From: Aequorivita sp. UBA3180
Lineage (GTDB): Bacteria > Bacteroidota > Bacteroidia > Flavobacteriales > Flavobacteriaceae
NCBI GenBank assembly: GCA_002364215.1
Contig: DEXQ01000001.1
Coordinates: forward strand, 1 to 64,000
Length of the DNA: 64,000 nt
Direction of reading: 5' to 3'
Shown: one piece after another, positions 18,967 to 28,213 of the stretch
Position numbering within the stretch: the stretch's first letter is position 1
How the letters are laid out: each line of letters starts with the position of its first letter
Notes under the pieces: generated by a model
Database searches by the model: none
The model's input: only the letters and a program-made list of their open reading frames with translations
Told to the model about the DNA's origin: nothing
Translations under genes and position numbers: made by a program

Positions 18967-20487
18967 ATGAGACTTATAACCTCTATTTTTTTATTGCTTC
19001 TTATAGTTTCGTGTAAAGAACAGGAAACCAAAAAAAATAATCTTGGTGTAGTGAATATTACAATCACTGGCAAGAAAAGTGCCCAGCCACATTTTGAAAA
19101 AGGATTGTTGTTATTGCATTCCTTTGAATATGAAGACGCTCGCGAAGCTTTTATAGAAGCACAAAAGGAAGACCCAAAGATGCCCATGGCCTATTGGGGC
19201 GAATCCATGACTTACAATCACAGCTTGTGGCAGCAACAGGATTATGAAGCGGCAACAAGTGTTTTAGCAAAACTCGACAATCTTAATCTAGAAAATAATA
19301 CATCTGAAATTGAAAAGGATTTAATTGAATCTGTTCATATACTTTACAAACCAAAAACAGAAAAAAAGAAGCGCGATCAAGAGTATGCCCAATTTATGGA
19401 AGGGCTGTACAAAAAATACCCTGATAATCAAGAAATAGCTGCATTTTACGCTTTGTCATTATTAGGTTCTGTTGAAGAAGGAAGAGACGATGTTATTTAC
19501 GGCAAAGGTGCAAAAATTGCAAAAGGTATTTTAAATGAAAACCCAAACCATCCCGGCGCATTGCACTATTTAATACATTCGTATGACGATCCCGATCACG
19601 CTACCCTTGCTTTGGATGCCGCCAATGCCTATTCCAAAGTAGCTCCAGATGCAGGCCATGCGCTCCACATGCCTTCGCATATTTATGTTGCGATGGGTAT
19701 GTGGGATAATGTTATTTCTTCAAATATTGACTCATACCAAGCAAGCATTAATAGAATGGAAGAGAAAAAACTAGATAATGATGCACGCGGTTATCATGCT
19801 TTCCATTGGTTGCAGTACGGCTATCTTCAAAAAGGAAATTTTGAGGAGGCAAAAAAAATGGTATTGGATATGAAAAGTTATGCTACCGAGACTCCATCAA
19901 AAAACGCACGGGCATATCTGGTATTTTTAAAAGGAACGTATTTAACCGAAACCGATAACTGGGAAGATGAAGTGGCTAATATTCCTGTAAATATAACCGA
20001 TTTAAATATTTCCGTGCGTTCCAAATATCACTTTCTGGAAGGAATGAAAGCCTATGAAGCCGGCAACACAAAAAAGCTGGATAGTATTATAGATACGATC
20101 GATCAAGACCACAAGCGGGAATCTTTTATTGTTGCGGAAGGCAGTTCCAAACTCTGCGCAGGGGTTACCCGCGATGAAGCCAGCCAAATGGATTTAAAAG
20201 AAGCTGAAATAAGGCAAAACCAATTAATGGCACTTCGCGCTGAACTCTATAATGACACGAAACTGGCAGAAGAACATTTTATGGAATCCATCGAGATTGA
20301 AAACAGCATAAGCTATAGTTATGGGCCACCGTCTATTCAAAAGCCCACACATGAAATGTATGCCGATTGGTTGCTCTCCCAAAAAAGAAATGAAGAAGCC
20401 GCAAAACAGTATGAACTTGCTCAAAAAAATGGCCCCGGCAGATTACGTGTTTTAAAAGGAATTGAAAACGCAAAACAAGTAATGTAA
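18967..20487 (+). CDS. TPR-repeat lipoprotein
   Basis: A 506-residue lipoprotein (lipobox LIVSC, Cys16) made mostly of helical TPR-like repeats: HFEKGLLLLHSFEYEDAREA near the start and NEEAAKQYELAQKNGPGR near the end. A conserved middle section (HPGALHYLIHSYDDPDHA, then AGHALHMPSHIYVAMGMWD) is rich in His and is typical of a widespread but uncharacterised TPR family. A -7-like TATCTTTA lies at 18936-18943. Its role is unknown. Confidence 0.8.
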   Translation: MRLITSIFLLLLIVSCKEQETKKNNLGVVNITITGKKSAQPHFEKGLLLLHSFEYEDAREAFIEAQKEDPKMPMAYWGESMTYNHSLWQQQDYEAATSVLAKLDNLNLENNTSEIEKDLIESVHILYKPKTEKKKRDQEYAQFMEGLYKKYPDNQEIAAFYALSLLGSVEEGRDDVIYGKGAKIAKGILNENPNHPGALHYLIHSYDDPDHATLALDAANAYSKVAPDAGHALHMPSHIYVAMGMWDNVISSNIDSYQASINRMEEKKLDNDARGYHAFHWLQYGYLQKGNFEEAKKMVLDMKSYATETPSKNARAYLVFLKGTYLTETDNWEDEVANIPVNITDLNISVRSKYHFLEGMKAYEAGNTKKLDSIIDTIDQDHKRESFIVAEGSSKLCAGVTRDEASQMDLKEAEIRQNQLMALRAELYNDTKLAEEHFMESIEIENSISYSYGPPSIQKPTHEMYADWLLSQKRNEEAAKQYELAQKNGPGRLRVLKGIENAKQVM

Positions 20488-20532
20488 GTTCAAAGGCTTT
20501 AGCAACATTCACCATAAAAGTTTCAATTTTCA

Positions 20533-20565
20533 CATTGTGGACACAATGGCTTTTCCCTATCTTTA
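20533..20565 (+). promoter_or_regulatory. Promoter with embedded palindrome upstream of carbonic anhydrase
   Basis: CATTGTG-GA-CACAATG (20533-20548) is a perfect 7-bp dyad. Its left arm includes TTG (20535-20537) at a -33 position, 20 bp before the -7 box TATCTTTA (20558-20565). A dimeric regulator bound here would block RNA polymerase. This is a prediction from symmetry and position only. Confidence 0.5.
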
Positions 20566-20593
20566 AATTCTGAAATAAAACTTCAGGTGAACT

Positions 20594-21220
20594 ATGAATA
20601 TCGATCAAATTTTCAAAAACAATCAAGATTGGGTAAACGAAAAATTAGGGCTTGACCCTAATTATTTTAAAAACCTTTCCGAAGGGCAAAACCCCGAAGT
20701 ACTTTATATTGGTTGTAGCGACAGCCGCGTTACTGCAGAAGAAATAATGGGTGCCAAACCCGGCGAAGCCTTTATATTACGGAACATTGCAAATATGGTT
20801 TCCAATCTAGACCTCAGTGCAATGAGCGTTATCAATTATGCCGTGAGCCATTTAAAAGTGAACCATATAATTGTTTGTGGACATTATGGTTGTGGCGGTG
20901 TAAAAGCTGCTATGCAAAGTCAGGATCTCGGCCTTTTAAATCCTTGGTTACGAAATATCCGCGATGTTTACAGGTTACACAAACAAGAATTGAATGCTAT
21001 TAAAGACGAAGATGAAAAATACCGCCGACTGGTTGAACTAAATGTGCAGGAACAATGTGTAAACGTTATCAAAACCGCCGATGTTCAGATTGCCTACCGA
21101 AGTAGAAACCTTACGGTGCACGGCTGGGTAATGGATATGGGAACCGGAAAATTAATTGATTTAAAAATTGATTTTGATAAAGTTCTCAAAGACATTATGG
21201 AGATTTACCATTTAGATTAA
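20594..21220 (+). CDS. can: Beta-class carbonic anhydrase
   Basis: A 208-residue enzyme that interconverts CO2 and bicarbonate in the cytoplasm. The Cys-Asp-Arg site is CSDSRV; the remaining zinc ligands are in CGHYGCGGVKAAM (His and Cys). FILRNIANMV is also typical of the class. Length is normal for the plant-type beta family. A palindrome overlaps its promoter. Its 3' end is 12 bp from the convergent argS stop. Confidence 0.95.
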   Translation: MNIDQIFKNNQDWVNEKLGLDPNYFKNLSEGQNPEVLYIGCSDSRVTAEEIMGAKPGEAFILRNIANMVSNLDLSAMSVINYAVSHLKVNHIIVCGHYGCGGVKAAMQSQDLGLLNPWLRNIRDVYRLHKQELNAIKDEDEKYRRLVELNVQEQCVNVIKTADVQIAYRSRNLTVHGWVMDMGTGKLIDLKIDFDKVLKDIMEIYHLD

Positions 21221-21232
21221 AGATACCTAAAA

Positions 21233-23017
21233 TTACATCCGCTCCGGAACGTCAATTCCCAAAAGGGAAAAAGCGCTTTTTATAATCTCTCCCACGGCTT
21301 TTGAAAGTTTTACACGGAATGCTTTTTCAGTTTCGTTGTCAGTAGCGAGGATTGGCACGTTTTGGTAAAAACTATTGAATTCCTTCACCAAATCATACGT
21401 ATAATTTGCAATCAATGCCGGGCTATAATTTTCTGCCGCCAATTGGATGGTTTCAGGGAATTGTTGAATAATCTTTATGAGCTCCTTTTCCTTTGGATGC
21501 ATTTCTACGGATGTCAGGTTGAGCGCAGTCGAAACCTTTTCTTCCGCTTTTCGTAAAATAGACTGAATCCGTGCATAGGTGTATTGAATAAACGGTCCCG
21601 TGTTCCCTTGAAAATCCACACTCTCTTCAGGATTGAAAAGAATTCGTTTTTTGGGATCCACTTTTAGAATATAATATTTCAAAGCACCCAAACCTATCAT
21701 TCTGTAAAGCGCTTCTTTTTCTTCTTTTGAAAAATCGTCAATCTTGCCCAATTCTTCCGAAATAGTTCGGGCAGTCTCGGTCATTTGCGCAATCAAATCG
21801 TCTGCGTCAACTACCGTTCCCTCACGGCTTTTCATTTTTCCAGAAGGTAGATCCACCATTCCGTAACTTAAATGAAATAGATTTTCCGCCCAACTGTATC
21901 CCAGTTTTTTTAGAATTAAAAACAGCACTTTAAAGTGATAATCCTGCTCATTGCCTACGGTATAAATCATTCCGCCCACATCGGGATGGTCTTTTACGCG
22001 CTGTACAGCAGTGCCAATATCCTGAGTCATATAAACTGCAGTACCATCGCTTCGCAGAACGAGTTTTTCATCAAGGCCGTCTTCGGTTAAATCACACCAA
22101 ACAGACCCATCGTCCTTCATAAAAAAGACGTCTTTTTTTATGCCTTCCTCTATAATATCTTTCCCTAAAAGATAAGTATCACTTTCGTAATAATAAAAAT
22201 CGAAGTCTACCCCAATGGCTTTATAAGTTTCCTCGAAACCACTGTAAACCCAACCGTTCATTTTGTTCCAAAGCGCGACGGTTTCCTCATCACCAGCCTC
22301 CCATTTTCGAAGCATTTCTTGCGCTTCGTTTATAAGTGAAGCTTGGACTTTGGCTTCTTCCTCGGTTTTTCCAGCTTCTTTTAAAGCTTCAATTTGCTTT
22401 TTGTATTCCTTATCAAATTTTACGTAATAATTCCCAACGAGCTTATCGCCTTTTAAATCAGTTACTTCAGGAGTTTCTCCGTTTCCAAATTTTTCCCAGG
22501 CCAGCATACTTTTGCAAATATGGATTCCGCGGTCATTGATTATTTGTGTTTTGTACACTTTTTTTCCAGCAGCCTTTTCAATCTCGGCGACGGAATAACC
22601 AAGCAAAACATTCCTGACGTGACCTAAATGCAAAGGTTTGTTCGTGTTTGGTGAAGAATATTCCACCATCATCGCTTCTCCTTTTTGTTCCCCTTTTCCG
22701 AAACTTGAAAAATCTTCAATTGAATTAAAGAAATTTAAATAATACGAATCGCTCAAAACAATATTCAGAAAACCCTGCACCACATTGAATTTTTCAACTT
22801 CTTTTACATTTTCAACCAAATAGTTGCCAATGGCCTCGCCAATCTGTGCGGGATTTCCTTTCACCACGCGCAACATTGGGAAAACAACGGCAGTAATATC
22901 GCCCTCAAAATCCTTGCGGGTGGGCTGCAATTCTACCGATTCAAGTTTGGCACCGTACAGTTTTTCAACTGCGGTTTTAATTTGGGTTTCCAATGTTTGC
23001 TGAAGTGTCATACTCAA
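21233..23017 (-). CDS. argS: Arginyl-tRNA synthetase
   Basis: A 594-residue class I synthetase charging tRNA-Arg. An N-terminal Add1-type domain (about 1-85) is followed by the catalytic core with SPNTNKPLHLGHVRN (HIGH-like) and KMKSREGTVV (KMSKS-like), then an anticodon-binding helical domain (about 470-594). At about residues 493-500 a 22-bp interspersed repeat is read in frame (KVSTALNLT), lengthening the connection after QSILRKAEE. The ATG at 23017 is used; a second Met two codons later is possible. Confidence 0.95.
   Translation of the reverse strand: MSMTLQQTLETQIKTAVEKLYGAKLESVELQPTRKDFEGDITAVVFPMLRVVKGNPAQIGEAIGNYLVENVKEVEKFNVVQGFLNIVLSDSYYLNFFNSIEDFSSFGKGEQKGEAMMVEYSSPNTNKPLHLGHVRNVLLGYSVAEIEKAAGKKVYKTQIINDRGIHICKSMLAWEKFGNGETPEVTDLKGDKLVGNYYVKFDKEYKKQIEALKEAGKTEEEAKVQASLINEAQEMLRKWEAGDEETVALWNKMNGWVYSGFEETYKAIGVDFDFYYYESDTYLLGKDIIEEGIKKDVFFMKDDGSVWCDLTEDGLDEKLVLRSDGTAVYMTQDIGTAVQRVKDHPDVGGMIYTVGNEQDYHFKVLFLILKKLGYSWAENLFHLSYGMVDLPSGKMKSREGTVVDADDLIAQMTETARTISEELGKIDDFSKEEKEALYRMIGLGALKYYILKVDPKKRILFNPEESVDFQGNTGPFIQYTYARIQSILRKAEEKVSTALNLTSVEMHPKEKELIKIIQQFPETIQLAAENYSPALIANYTYDLVKEFNSFYQNVPILATDNETEKAFRVKLSKAVGEIIKSAFSLLGIDVPERM
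21516..21537. repeat. 20-bp-family palindromic repeat inside argS
   Basis: AGGTTGAGCGCAGTCGAAACCT matches the copy at 23078-23099 in 21 of 22 positions and is related to copies at 38307, 39920 and 60439. It is read through in frame by argS. The preceding ATGTC is also shared with the 23078 copy. Confidence 0.85.
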
Positions 23018-23028
23018 AATTTAAAGTG

Positions 23029-23036
23029 CAAAGATA
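23029..23036 (-). promoter_or_regulatory. -7 promoter box for argS
   Basis: On the minus strand this reads TATCTTTG, the flavobacterial -7 consensus, 12 bp upstream of the argS ATG. The matching -33 box is not clear. Confidence 0.5.
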
Positions 23037-23077
23037 CTTTTTTTGAATTGAGCGATTAAAAAAAATAGATGAATGTC

Positions 23078-23138
23078 AGGTTTAGCGCAGTCGAAACCTA
23101 AATTAATAGTTTTTGAAGGTTCTCGACTGTGCTCGAAC
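23078..23138. repeat. 61-bp inverted pair of palindromic repeats
   Basis: Two oppositely oriented copies (23078-23099 and 23118-23138) of the GGTCGAGCGCAGTCGAGACC family are separated by 18 bp, so the whole element can form a hairpin. It lies in the divergent space between argS and marC. The element at 39920-39980 has the same design and length. Confidence 0.8.
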
Positions 23139-23213
23139 AGACACAGATAACCTTCATTTAAACTTTTGGTAAACTTCAAAAGCCAAAACAAAGCGTCCTT
23201 TGCCGAAAAAACC

Positions 23214-23846
23214 ATGGATATTTTTTTATATGTATTTGCAGCACTTTTTTCGGTAATAAACCCGTTGGGAACAGTGCCCGTATTTGTAGGATTGACGAGT
23301 GATGAAAGTACTCAAGAACGCAATAAAACCTCGCTATTAACTACAGTAAATGTGATTGTTATTTTGATCATATCCTTTTTTGCTGGAACGTATCTTTTGG
23401 CCTTTTTCGGGATAAGCTTGAATGCTTTGCGTATTGCAGGCGGGATGATAATTGTAACCTCGGGCTTCGCGCTTTTGACGGGAACTTTTTCAAAACACAA
23501 AGGAATGAAGAACAAGCGGGTTCAAAAAGATTTGGACAAGCGTGAAAAATTTTCACTTACACCGCTTGCAATCCCAATGCTTGCAGGCCCCGGCTCCATT
23601 TCACTATTGATAACTTTTAATCAGGAATATCAAAACACCGCAGCTATTTTTTGGGTAATACTTGCAGTTTTAGCTGTTGGACTATCAACATTTATCATTT
23701 TGAGGAGTTCGCACTACATCAGTAAATTTTTGGGTGCTTCGGGCATCAATGCTATATCGCGAATTGTAGGTTTTATAGTGATTTCAATCGGTGTAGAATA
23801 TATAAGCGCAGCTGTAATTTCAATTCTTCAAACAATAAATCTTTAA
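23214..23846 (+). CDS. MarC-family inner-membrane protein
   Basis: A 210-residue protein with about six transmembrane helices, opening MDIFLYVFAALFSVINPLGT, the characteristic MarC start (NPLGTVPVFVGLT). A central loop is basic (KHKGMKNKRVQKDLDKREKF), followed by LAIPMLAGPGSISLLI. MarC proteins have no established role. ATG 23214 is chosen because translation from an earlier TTG (23166) would add a polar extension not seen in the family. Confidence 0.9.
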   Translation: MDIFLYVFAALFSVINPLGTVPVFVGLTSDESTQERNKTSLLTTVNVIVILIISFFAGTYLLAFFGISLNALRIAGGMIIVTSGFALLTGTFSKHKGMKNKRVQKDLDKREKFSLTPLAIPMLAGPGSISLLITFNQEYQNTAAIFWVILAVLAVGLSTFIILRSSHYISKFLGASGINAISRIVGFIVISIGVEYISAAVISILQTINL

Positions 23847-23849
23847 AAA

Positions 23850-24056
23850 TTAACGGCGGTTTTTAAGAAGGGCGCCGGCTATAAGCGCCAAAACTCCAAT
23901 GCCGATCATCCCCAGGGTTTGGTTGGTCAATCCTTCCTTTGCATTTACCTCCAAAGGGCCAATATCCAAAACCTGTTGCGGCACAAAAGCATTATAAAGT
24001 CCGAAAATTATCAAAACCACTCCTACAATTAGCAATACGACTTTTAAAATTTTCAT
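23850..24056 (-). CDS. Small two-helix membrane protein, DUF3185-like
   Basis: A 68-residue protein with two hydrophobic helices (about 4-24 and 47-64) around a short loop that includes LDIGPLEVNAKEG. The pattern fits DUF3185, a small inner-membrane family of unknown function. Its stop is only three bases from the convergent marC stop. Confidence 0.7.
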   Translation of the reverse strand: MKILKVVLLIVGVVLIIFGLYNAFVPQQVLDIGPLEVNAKEGLTNQTLGMIGIGVLALIAGALLKNRR

Positions 24057-24138
24057 GATGTTTAGATTTATTTGGTTGAAGTTTTAAAGATACCGCATTG
24101 CAAAAGATGCACTGCAACAACTTAACGGGTTTTTAACT

Positions 24139-24166
24139 TTTGTTTAGTTATTAAAATCTATCTTTA
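24139..24166 (+). promoter_or_regulatory. Promoter upstream of the SDR/DUF2867 gene
   Basis: TTTG (24139-24142) and TATCTTTA (24159-24166) are 16 bp apart, close to the Bacteroidota pattern. The TTG start lies 16 bp further on. Confidence 0.5.
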
Positions 24167-24182
24167 AACAAAATATTTTAAA

Positions 24183-25616
24183 TTGAAAATTCTACTCACA
24201 GGAGCCAACGGATATATTGGCATGCGTTTGCTACCCGAACTTTTGGAAAACGGACACGATATAATTTGCGCCGTACGCGATAAAAATAGACTTCCACTTG
24301 ATCCAGAAACCACAAAAAAGGTTACCGTTATTGAAGTGGATTTTGCCGAAGAGGTAAATACAGCATCCTTTCCGAAAGATATTGATGCGGCTTATTACTT
24401 GATTCACTCAATGAGTGGCTCAACCAAAAATTTTGATGAAATTGAAGCCCGATCTGCAGAAAACTTCAATAAATATATGGCTACAACTTCCGTAAAACAG
24501 GTCATCTATTTAAGCGGAATTATAAATCAGGAAGAACTTTCAAAACACCTTTCTTCCCGAAAAAAAGTAGAGGAAATTTTATATAAAGGAAACTATCACC
24601 TTACCGTGCTACGTGCTGGAATCGTAGTGGGAAGCGGCAGTTCTTCTTTTGAAATTATTCGGGATTTGTGTGAAAAACTGCCAATAATGATCGCTCCAAA
24701 ATGGTTAAAGACCAAAATTCAACCCATTGCCATTCGCGATGTGATTGCGTTTCTTTCGGGCGTTTTGGACAACGAAAAATGTTTTGATAAGTCTTTCGAT
24801 GTTGGTGGTCCCGATGTATTGACCTATAAGGAAATGCTGATGAAATATTCCAAGATCCGAGGACTGAAACTTTGGATAATTCCGGTTCCGGTTATGTCGC
24901 CACGACTTTCTTCGTATTGGTTGTATTTCGTGACCTCCACTTCCTATAAATTGGCGGTAAACCTTGTGGACAGTATGAAAATGGAGGTTGTGGCAAAGGA
25001 TAATAAATTACAGGAAATTTTAAATATCAAACCCATTTCTTACGAAGAAGCAATAAAAAAGGCTTTTCTGAAAATTGAACAAAATCTCGTGATTTCCAGC
25101 TGGAAAGATTCTCTGGTTGCGGGTAGAATTTCGAATTTGAAAGAGTACATTCAAGTACCTAAATACGGTTGCCTGAAAGACAAAAAAGTGTTGAATGTTG
25201 ACAATCCCGAAAGAGCGCTAAACAATATTTGGGCAATTGGCGGGAAACGCGGATGGTACTATGGTAATTCACTTTGGAAAATCCGCGGATTTATGGACAG
25301 GCTTGTGGGCGGCGTTGGACTAAGACGCGGACGAACACACCCAGACCAAATATACACTGGCGATGCGTTGGATTTTTGGCGTGTGCTCTACGCCGACAGG
25401 GAAAGTAAAAGACTGCTGCTGTTTGCCGAAATGAAGCTTCCCGGCGAGGCCTGGTTGGAATTCTGCATAAATGATAAGAATGAATTGATACAGACCGCTA
25501 CTTTCAGACCCAAAGGTTTGTGGGGGCGCTTATATTGGTACTTGATGCTTCCCTTTCACTATTTTATTTTCGGGGGAATGATCCGGAACATTGCGAAAAC
25601 AGAAACCATGGCTTAA
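24183..25616 (+). CDS. SDR-family NAD(P)-binding protein with C-terminal DUF2867
   Basis: A 477-residue protein with an N-terminal atypical extended SDR domain (ILLTGANGYIGMRLLPELLE; YLIHSMSG; VIYLSGI) covering about 1-280. A C-terminal DUF2867 domain (about 320-477; GGKRGWYYGNSLWKIRGFMD, then AWLEFCINDK) follows. The combination is common in Bacteroidota and of unknown function. The start is TTG at 24183, giving the Rossmann motif directly. Its stop abuts the stop of the convergent ctlX gene. Confidence 0.85.
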   Translation: MKILLTGANGYIGMRLLPELLENGHDIICAVRDKNRLPLDPETTKKVTVIEVDFAEEVNTASFPKDIDAAYYLIHSMSGSTKNFDEIEARSAENFNKYMATTSVKQVIYLSGIINQEELSKHLSSRKKVEEILYKGNYHLTVLRAGIVVGSGSSSFEIIRDLCEKLPIMIAPKWLKTKIQPIAIRDVIAFLSGVLDNEKCFDKSFDVGGPDVLTYKEMLMKYSKIRGLKLWIIPVPVMSPRLSSYWLYFVTSTSYKLAVNLVDSMKMEVVAKDNKLQEILNIKPISYEEAIKKAFLKIEQNLVISSWKDSLVAGRISNLKEYIQVPKYGCLKDKKVLNVDNPERALNNIWAIGGKRGWYYGNSLWKIRGFMDRLVGGVGLRRGRTHPDQIYTGDALDFWRVLYADRESKRLLLFAEMKLPGEAWLEFCINDKNELIQTATFRPKGLWGRLYWYLMLPFHYFIFGGMIRNIAKTETMA

Positions 25617-26549
25617 TTACGCCTTTGGCAGAAAAACCTCAGCCATCATACAGCGCGCGCTACCGCCGCCACAGGTTTCGATGGTGGTAAGATCGCTACT
25701 CAGGATTTCGCAGTGTTTTGTAATCGCTACAATTTGCTCTTTATTTAGACTATCATGCGCAGCCGCGCTCATCACCAAATATTTTTTTTCCTTGCCTTGA
25801 AGCTGAAGCATATTGCCCGCAAAATGGTGCATTTGCGCTTCAGTAATTTTTATGATTTCCTTCCCATCTTTTTTTAAATGCTGAACCACGTTTTTCTTTT
25901 CAGAAGCATCGTCAATTGTGTCCAAGCAAATCACACAAAATTTTTCTGCAAGGCACATCATTACGTTAGTGTGGTATATCGGTAATCGTTTGCCATCAAC
26001 GGTTTGGTTTGCGGTGAAGATTACCGGCAAGTATTCAAAATCCTCGCAGAATTCAATAAGCAATTCTTCATCGGCACGTGCTGAAAGTGCGCAATATGCT
26101 TTGTGGTTTACGCGGTCTAAAAGAAGACTTCCGGTTCCCTCCAGAAAATATCCTTCGTCTTCCGCAGGAGTATAATCGTAAATATTATTGATTATGAAAC
26201 CTTCATTCTCCAAACGAATCAAAACCTCCTCACGTCTTTCGCGACGGCGGTTTTCAGCAAACATAGGGTAAAGCCCGATATCGCCATTTTCGTGAAAACT
26301 AATCCAATTATTTGGAAAAATGGAATCTGGCGTGTCCATCCTTAAATCATCATTTTCAACAATCACGTTAACGCCCACTGAACGAAGTTTTTGTACAAAA
26401 GCATCAAATTCTGCCTGCGCTTTGGCATTGATTTCAGCGTTCTTAAGCGCGAGGTCTTCCTGAAAAAAATTGTTGACTGCCGTTTGCTCATTCATACGGA
26501 AAGCAACCGGACGAATCATTACGATGGTATCTGTGATCTGTTTTGCCAA
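25617..26549 (-). CDS. ctlX: Amidinotransferase-fold hydrolase, CtlX type
   Basis: A 310-residue protein of the arginine deiminase/DDAH-like fold. It opens ITDTIVMIRPVAFRMNEQTA, a signature of the citrulline-utilisation hydrolase CtlX. Active-site elements are YFLEGTGSLLLDR (Glu), YHTNVMMCL (His) and CGGGSARCMMAE with Cys300 as the probable nucleophile. It is expected to hydrolyse citrulline to ornithine or act on a related guanidino or ureido substrate. On the minus strand TAAATTTG lies 20 bp upstream as a weak -7 candidate. Confidence 0.88.
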   Translation of the reverse strand: MAKQITDTIVMIRPVAFRMNEQTAVNNFFQEDLALKNAEINAKAQAEFDAFVQKLRSVGVNVIVENDDLRMDTPDSIFPNNWISFHENGDIGLYPMFAENRRRERREEVLIRLENEGFIINNIYDYTPAEDEGYFLEGTGSLLLDRVNHKAYCALSARADEELLIEFCEDFEYLPVIFTANQTVDGKRLPIYHTNVMMCLAEKFCVICLDTIDDASEKKNVVQHLKKDGKEIIKITEAQMHHFAGNMLQLQGKEKKYLVMSAAAHDSLNKEQIVAITKHCEILSSDLTTIETCGGGSARCMMAEVFLPKA

Positions 26550-26644
26550 TTGAAAGGATTTTAGGCTGCAAATTTAAGGGAATTTAGAATTGAAAAAATG
26601 ATTTTATTTGGTAAATTGGGTTAGCAAAAAATTAAATCTGGTTT

Positions 26645-28213
26645 ATGGCAAAGTTCAAATTAATATTAGCTTTAATGCCATTTCTTTTTTTTCAATTTTC
26701 TTTCTCACAAGAAGGAGTATTGGATTTAGGTTTTGGTGACCAAGGGACCACGAGATTTGCCTATATGGATAAAGGCGCAAGGGCGATAGACTTACTTCTT
26801 TTGGAGAACAATTCAATAATTTTAGGCGTAAATAGTGAATTGAGACAAAATGGAGCTACTTATAATCGTGGGTTTTACATTTATAAGTTAACAAATAATG
26901 GGGAAATTGACACTTCATTTGGACAAAATGGCCAATTATATTTTCCGAACAACGGAACCAACACTTCCTATTTCAATTCCATGCTTTTACAATCTGACGG
27001 AAAAATATTGATTTGTGGCTCCATTGAAAGTGAAGCGAAATTAATACGAATTGACCAAAATGGCAATCTAGATCCAACATTTGGAGACGGAGGAATTCAA
27101 TCTATTTTGGGAGGAAGTAAAATTGACCAACAGTCAACTGGCAAAATAATTGTCCAGAGTCAGTTTTTTGATGGCTTTAACAATATGTACAGTTTTTCAA
27201 GGCGAAACCTAGACGGAACTTTAGATACAACATTCGGGGATAATGGCACCAAAATTACAGACGTTACAAATTATCGTTTTGATCTTTGCTTTGCTATTAA
27301 AATAGATTGGGAAGACAAAATACTTGCTGGAGGCCCTTCCTATAATAATGGGGATGATTACCATCCTGTTATAACGCGGTTTAATGAAAACGGAACCTTG
27401 GATACTTCATTTGGAAACAACGGAACTGTAATTACTACGTTCGGACCAGATTCAAACTTAGGAGAGGTAGATGATATAGCTGTTTTGGGTAATAAAATAA
27501 TTCTCGGAGGAAACTACCAGTATTCCGGGGGCACCGGAGGGTTTGGCGGAATTAAACCAGCAGTTGCAAAATTTAACAATGACGGCACACTGGATCTAAC
27601 TTTTGGACAAGATGGAAAAGTAGTTATGGAAACTTATTTTGGAGCCAATGATCGGCTTAGAAGTATTGCAGTTCAGCGCGACGGAAAAATTATTTTGGGT
27701 GGCGGTGCCTCGATGCCTTTTCCTTTCGAGCAAACAGATTTTTTCGTAATCAAATTAAATAATGATGGTAGCATCTATTCAGATTTTGGAGATAGCGGAA
27801 CTTTTATAACCAACTTTGGCGGTTCAGACACAAATTATGTTACTGATTTGGCATTGCAAGCAGACAATAAAGTTTTAGCCTTTGGCGTCACCGAAGATGC
27901 AAACAATATACATAGAAACGCAATTGTATGTCGTTTGGACAATGAATTTTTAGGTGTACAGGATTTATTGGCCGAAAATAAAATTCAAGTTTTTCCCAAT
28001 CCAACAAATGGTTATTTCAAAATAAAAAGCAAAGACGCAATCCGAAAATTGGAAATCTATAATCCCTTGGGACAGCTTTTAGCAACTGAACTTTTTAACA
28101 ATAATGCTGTTGAAATAGAATATGATTTTAATAGATTCCAAAATGGAATTTACACAATTGTGATTGTTTCTGGAGATGAACACACTATTTCAAAAAAAAT
28201 AATAAAAAATTAA
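26645..28213 (+). CDS. Delta-60 repeat protein with T9SS C-terminal sorting domain
   Basis: A 522-residue secreted protein: a signal peptide (about 1-22), then about seven delta-60 repeats of roughly 55-65 residues, each with a phrase such as DGTLDTTFGDNGT or NGNLDPTFGDGG and a following strand like DGKILICGS. The C-terminal 75 residues form a type A sorting domain (VFPNPTNGYFKI ... NGIYTIVIVSGDEH) that directs export through the type IX system. The repeats probably form a beta-propeller. Its target is unknown. Confidence 0.92.
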   Translation: MAKFKLILALMPFLFFQFSFSQEGVLDLGFGDQGTTRFAYMDKGARAIDLLLLENNSIILGVNSELRQNGATYNRGFYIYKLTNNGEIDTSFGQNGQLYFPNNGTNTSYFNSMLLQSDGKILICGSIESEAKLIRIDQNGNLDPTFGDGGIQSILGGSKIDQQSTGKIIVQSQFFDGFNNMYSFSRRNLDGTLDTTFGDNGTKITDVTNYRFDLCFAIKIDWEDKILAGGPSYNNGDDYHPVITRFNENGTLDTSFGNNGTVITTFGPDSNLGEVDDIAVLGNKIILGGNYQYSGGTGGFGGIKPAVAKFNNDGTLDLTFGQDGKVVMETYFGANDRLRSIAVQRDGKIILGGGASMPFPFEQTDFFVIKLNNDGSIYSDFGDSGTFITNFGGSDTNYVTDLALQADNKVLAFGVTEDANNIHRNAIVCRLDNEFLGVQDLLAENKIQVFPNPTNGYFKIKSKDAIRKLEIYNPLGQLLATELFNNNAVEIEYDFNRFQNGIYTIVIVSGDEHTISKKIIKN

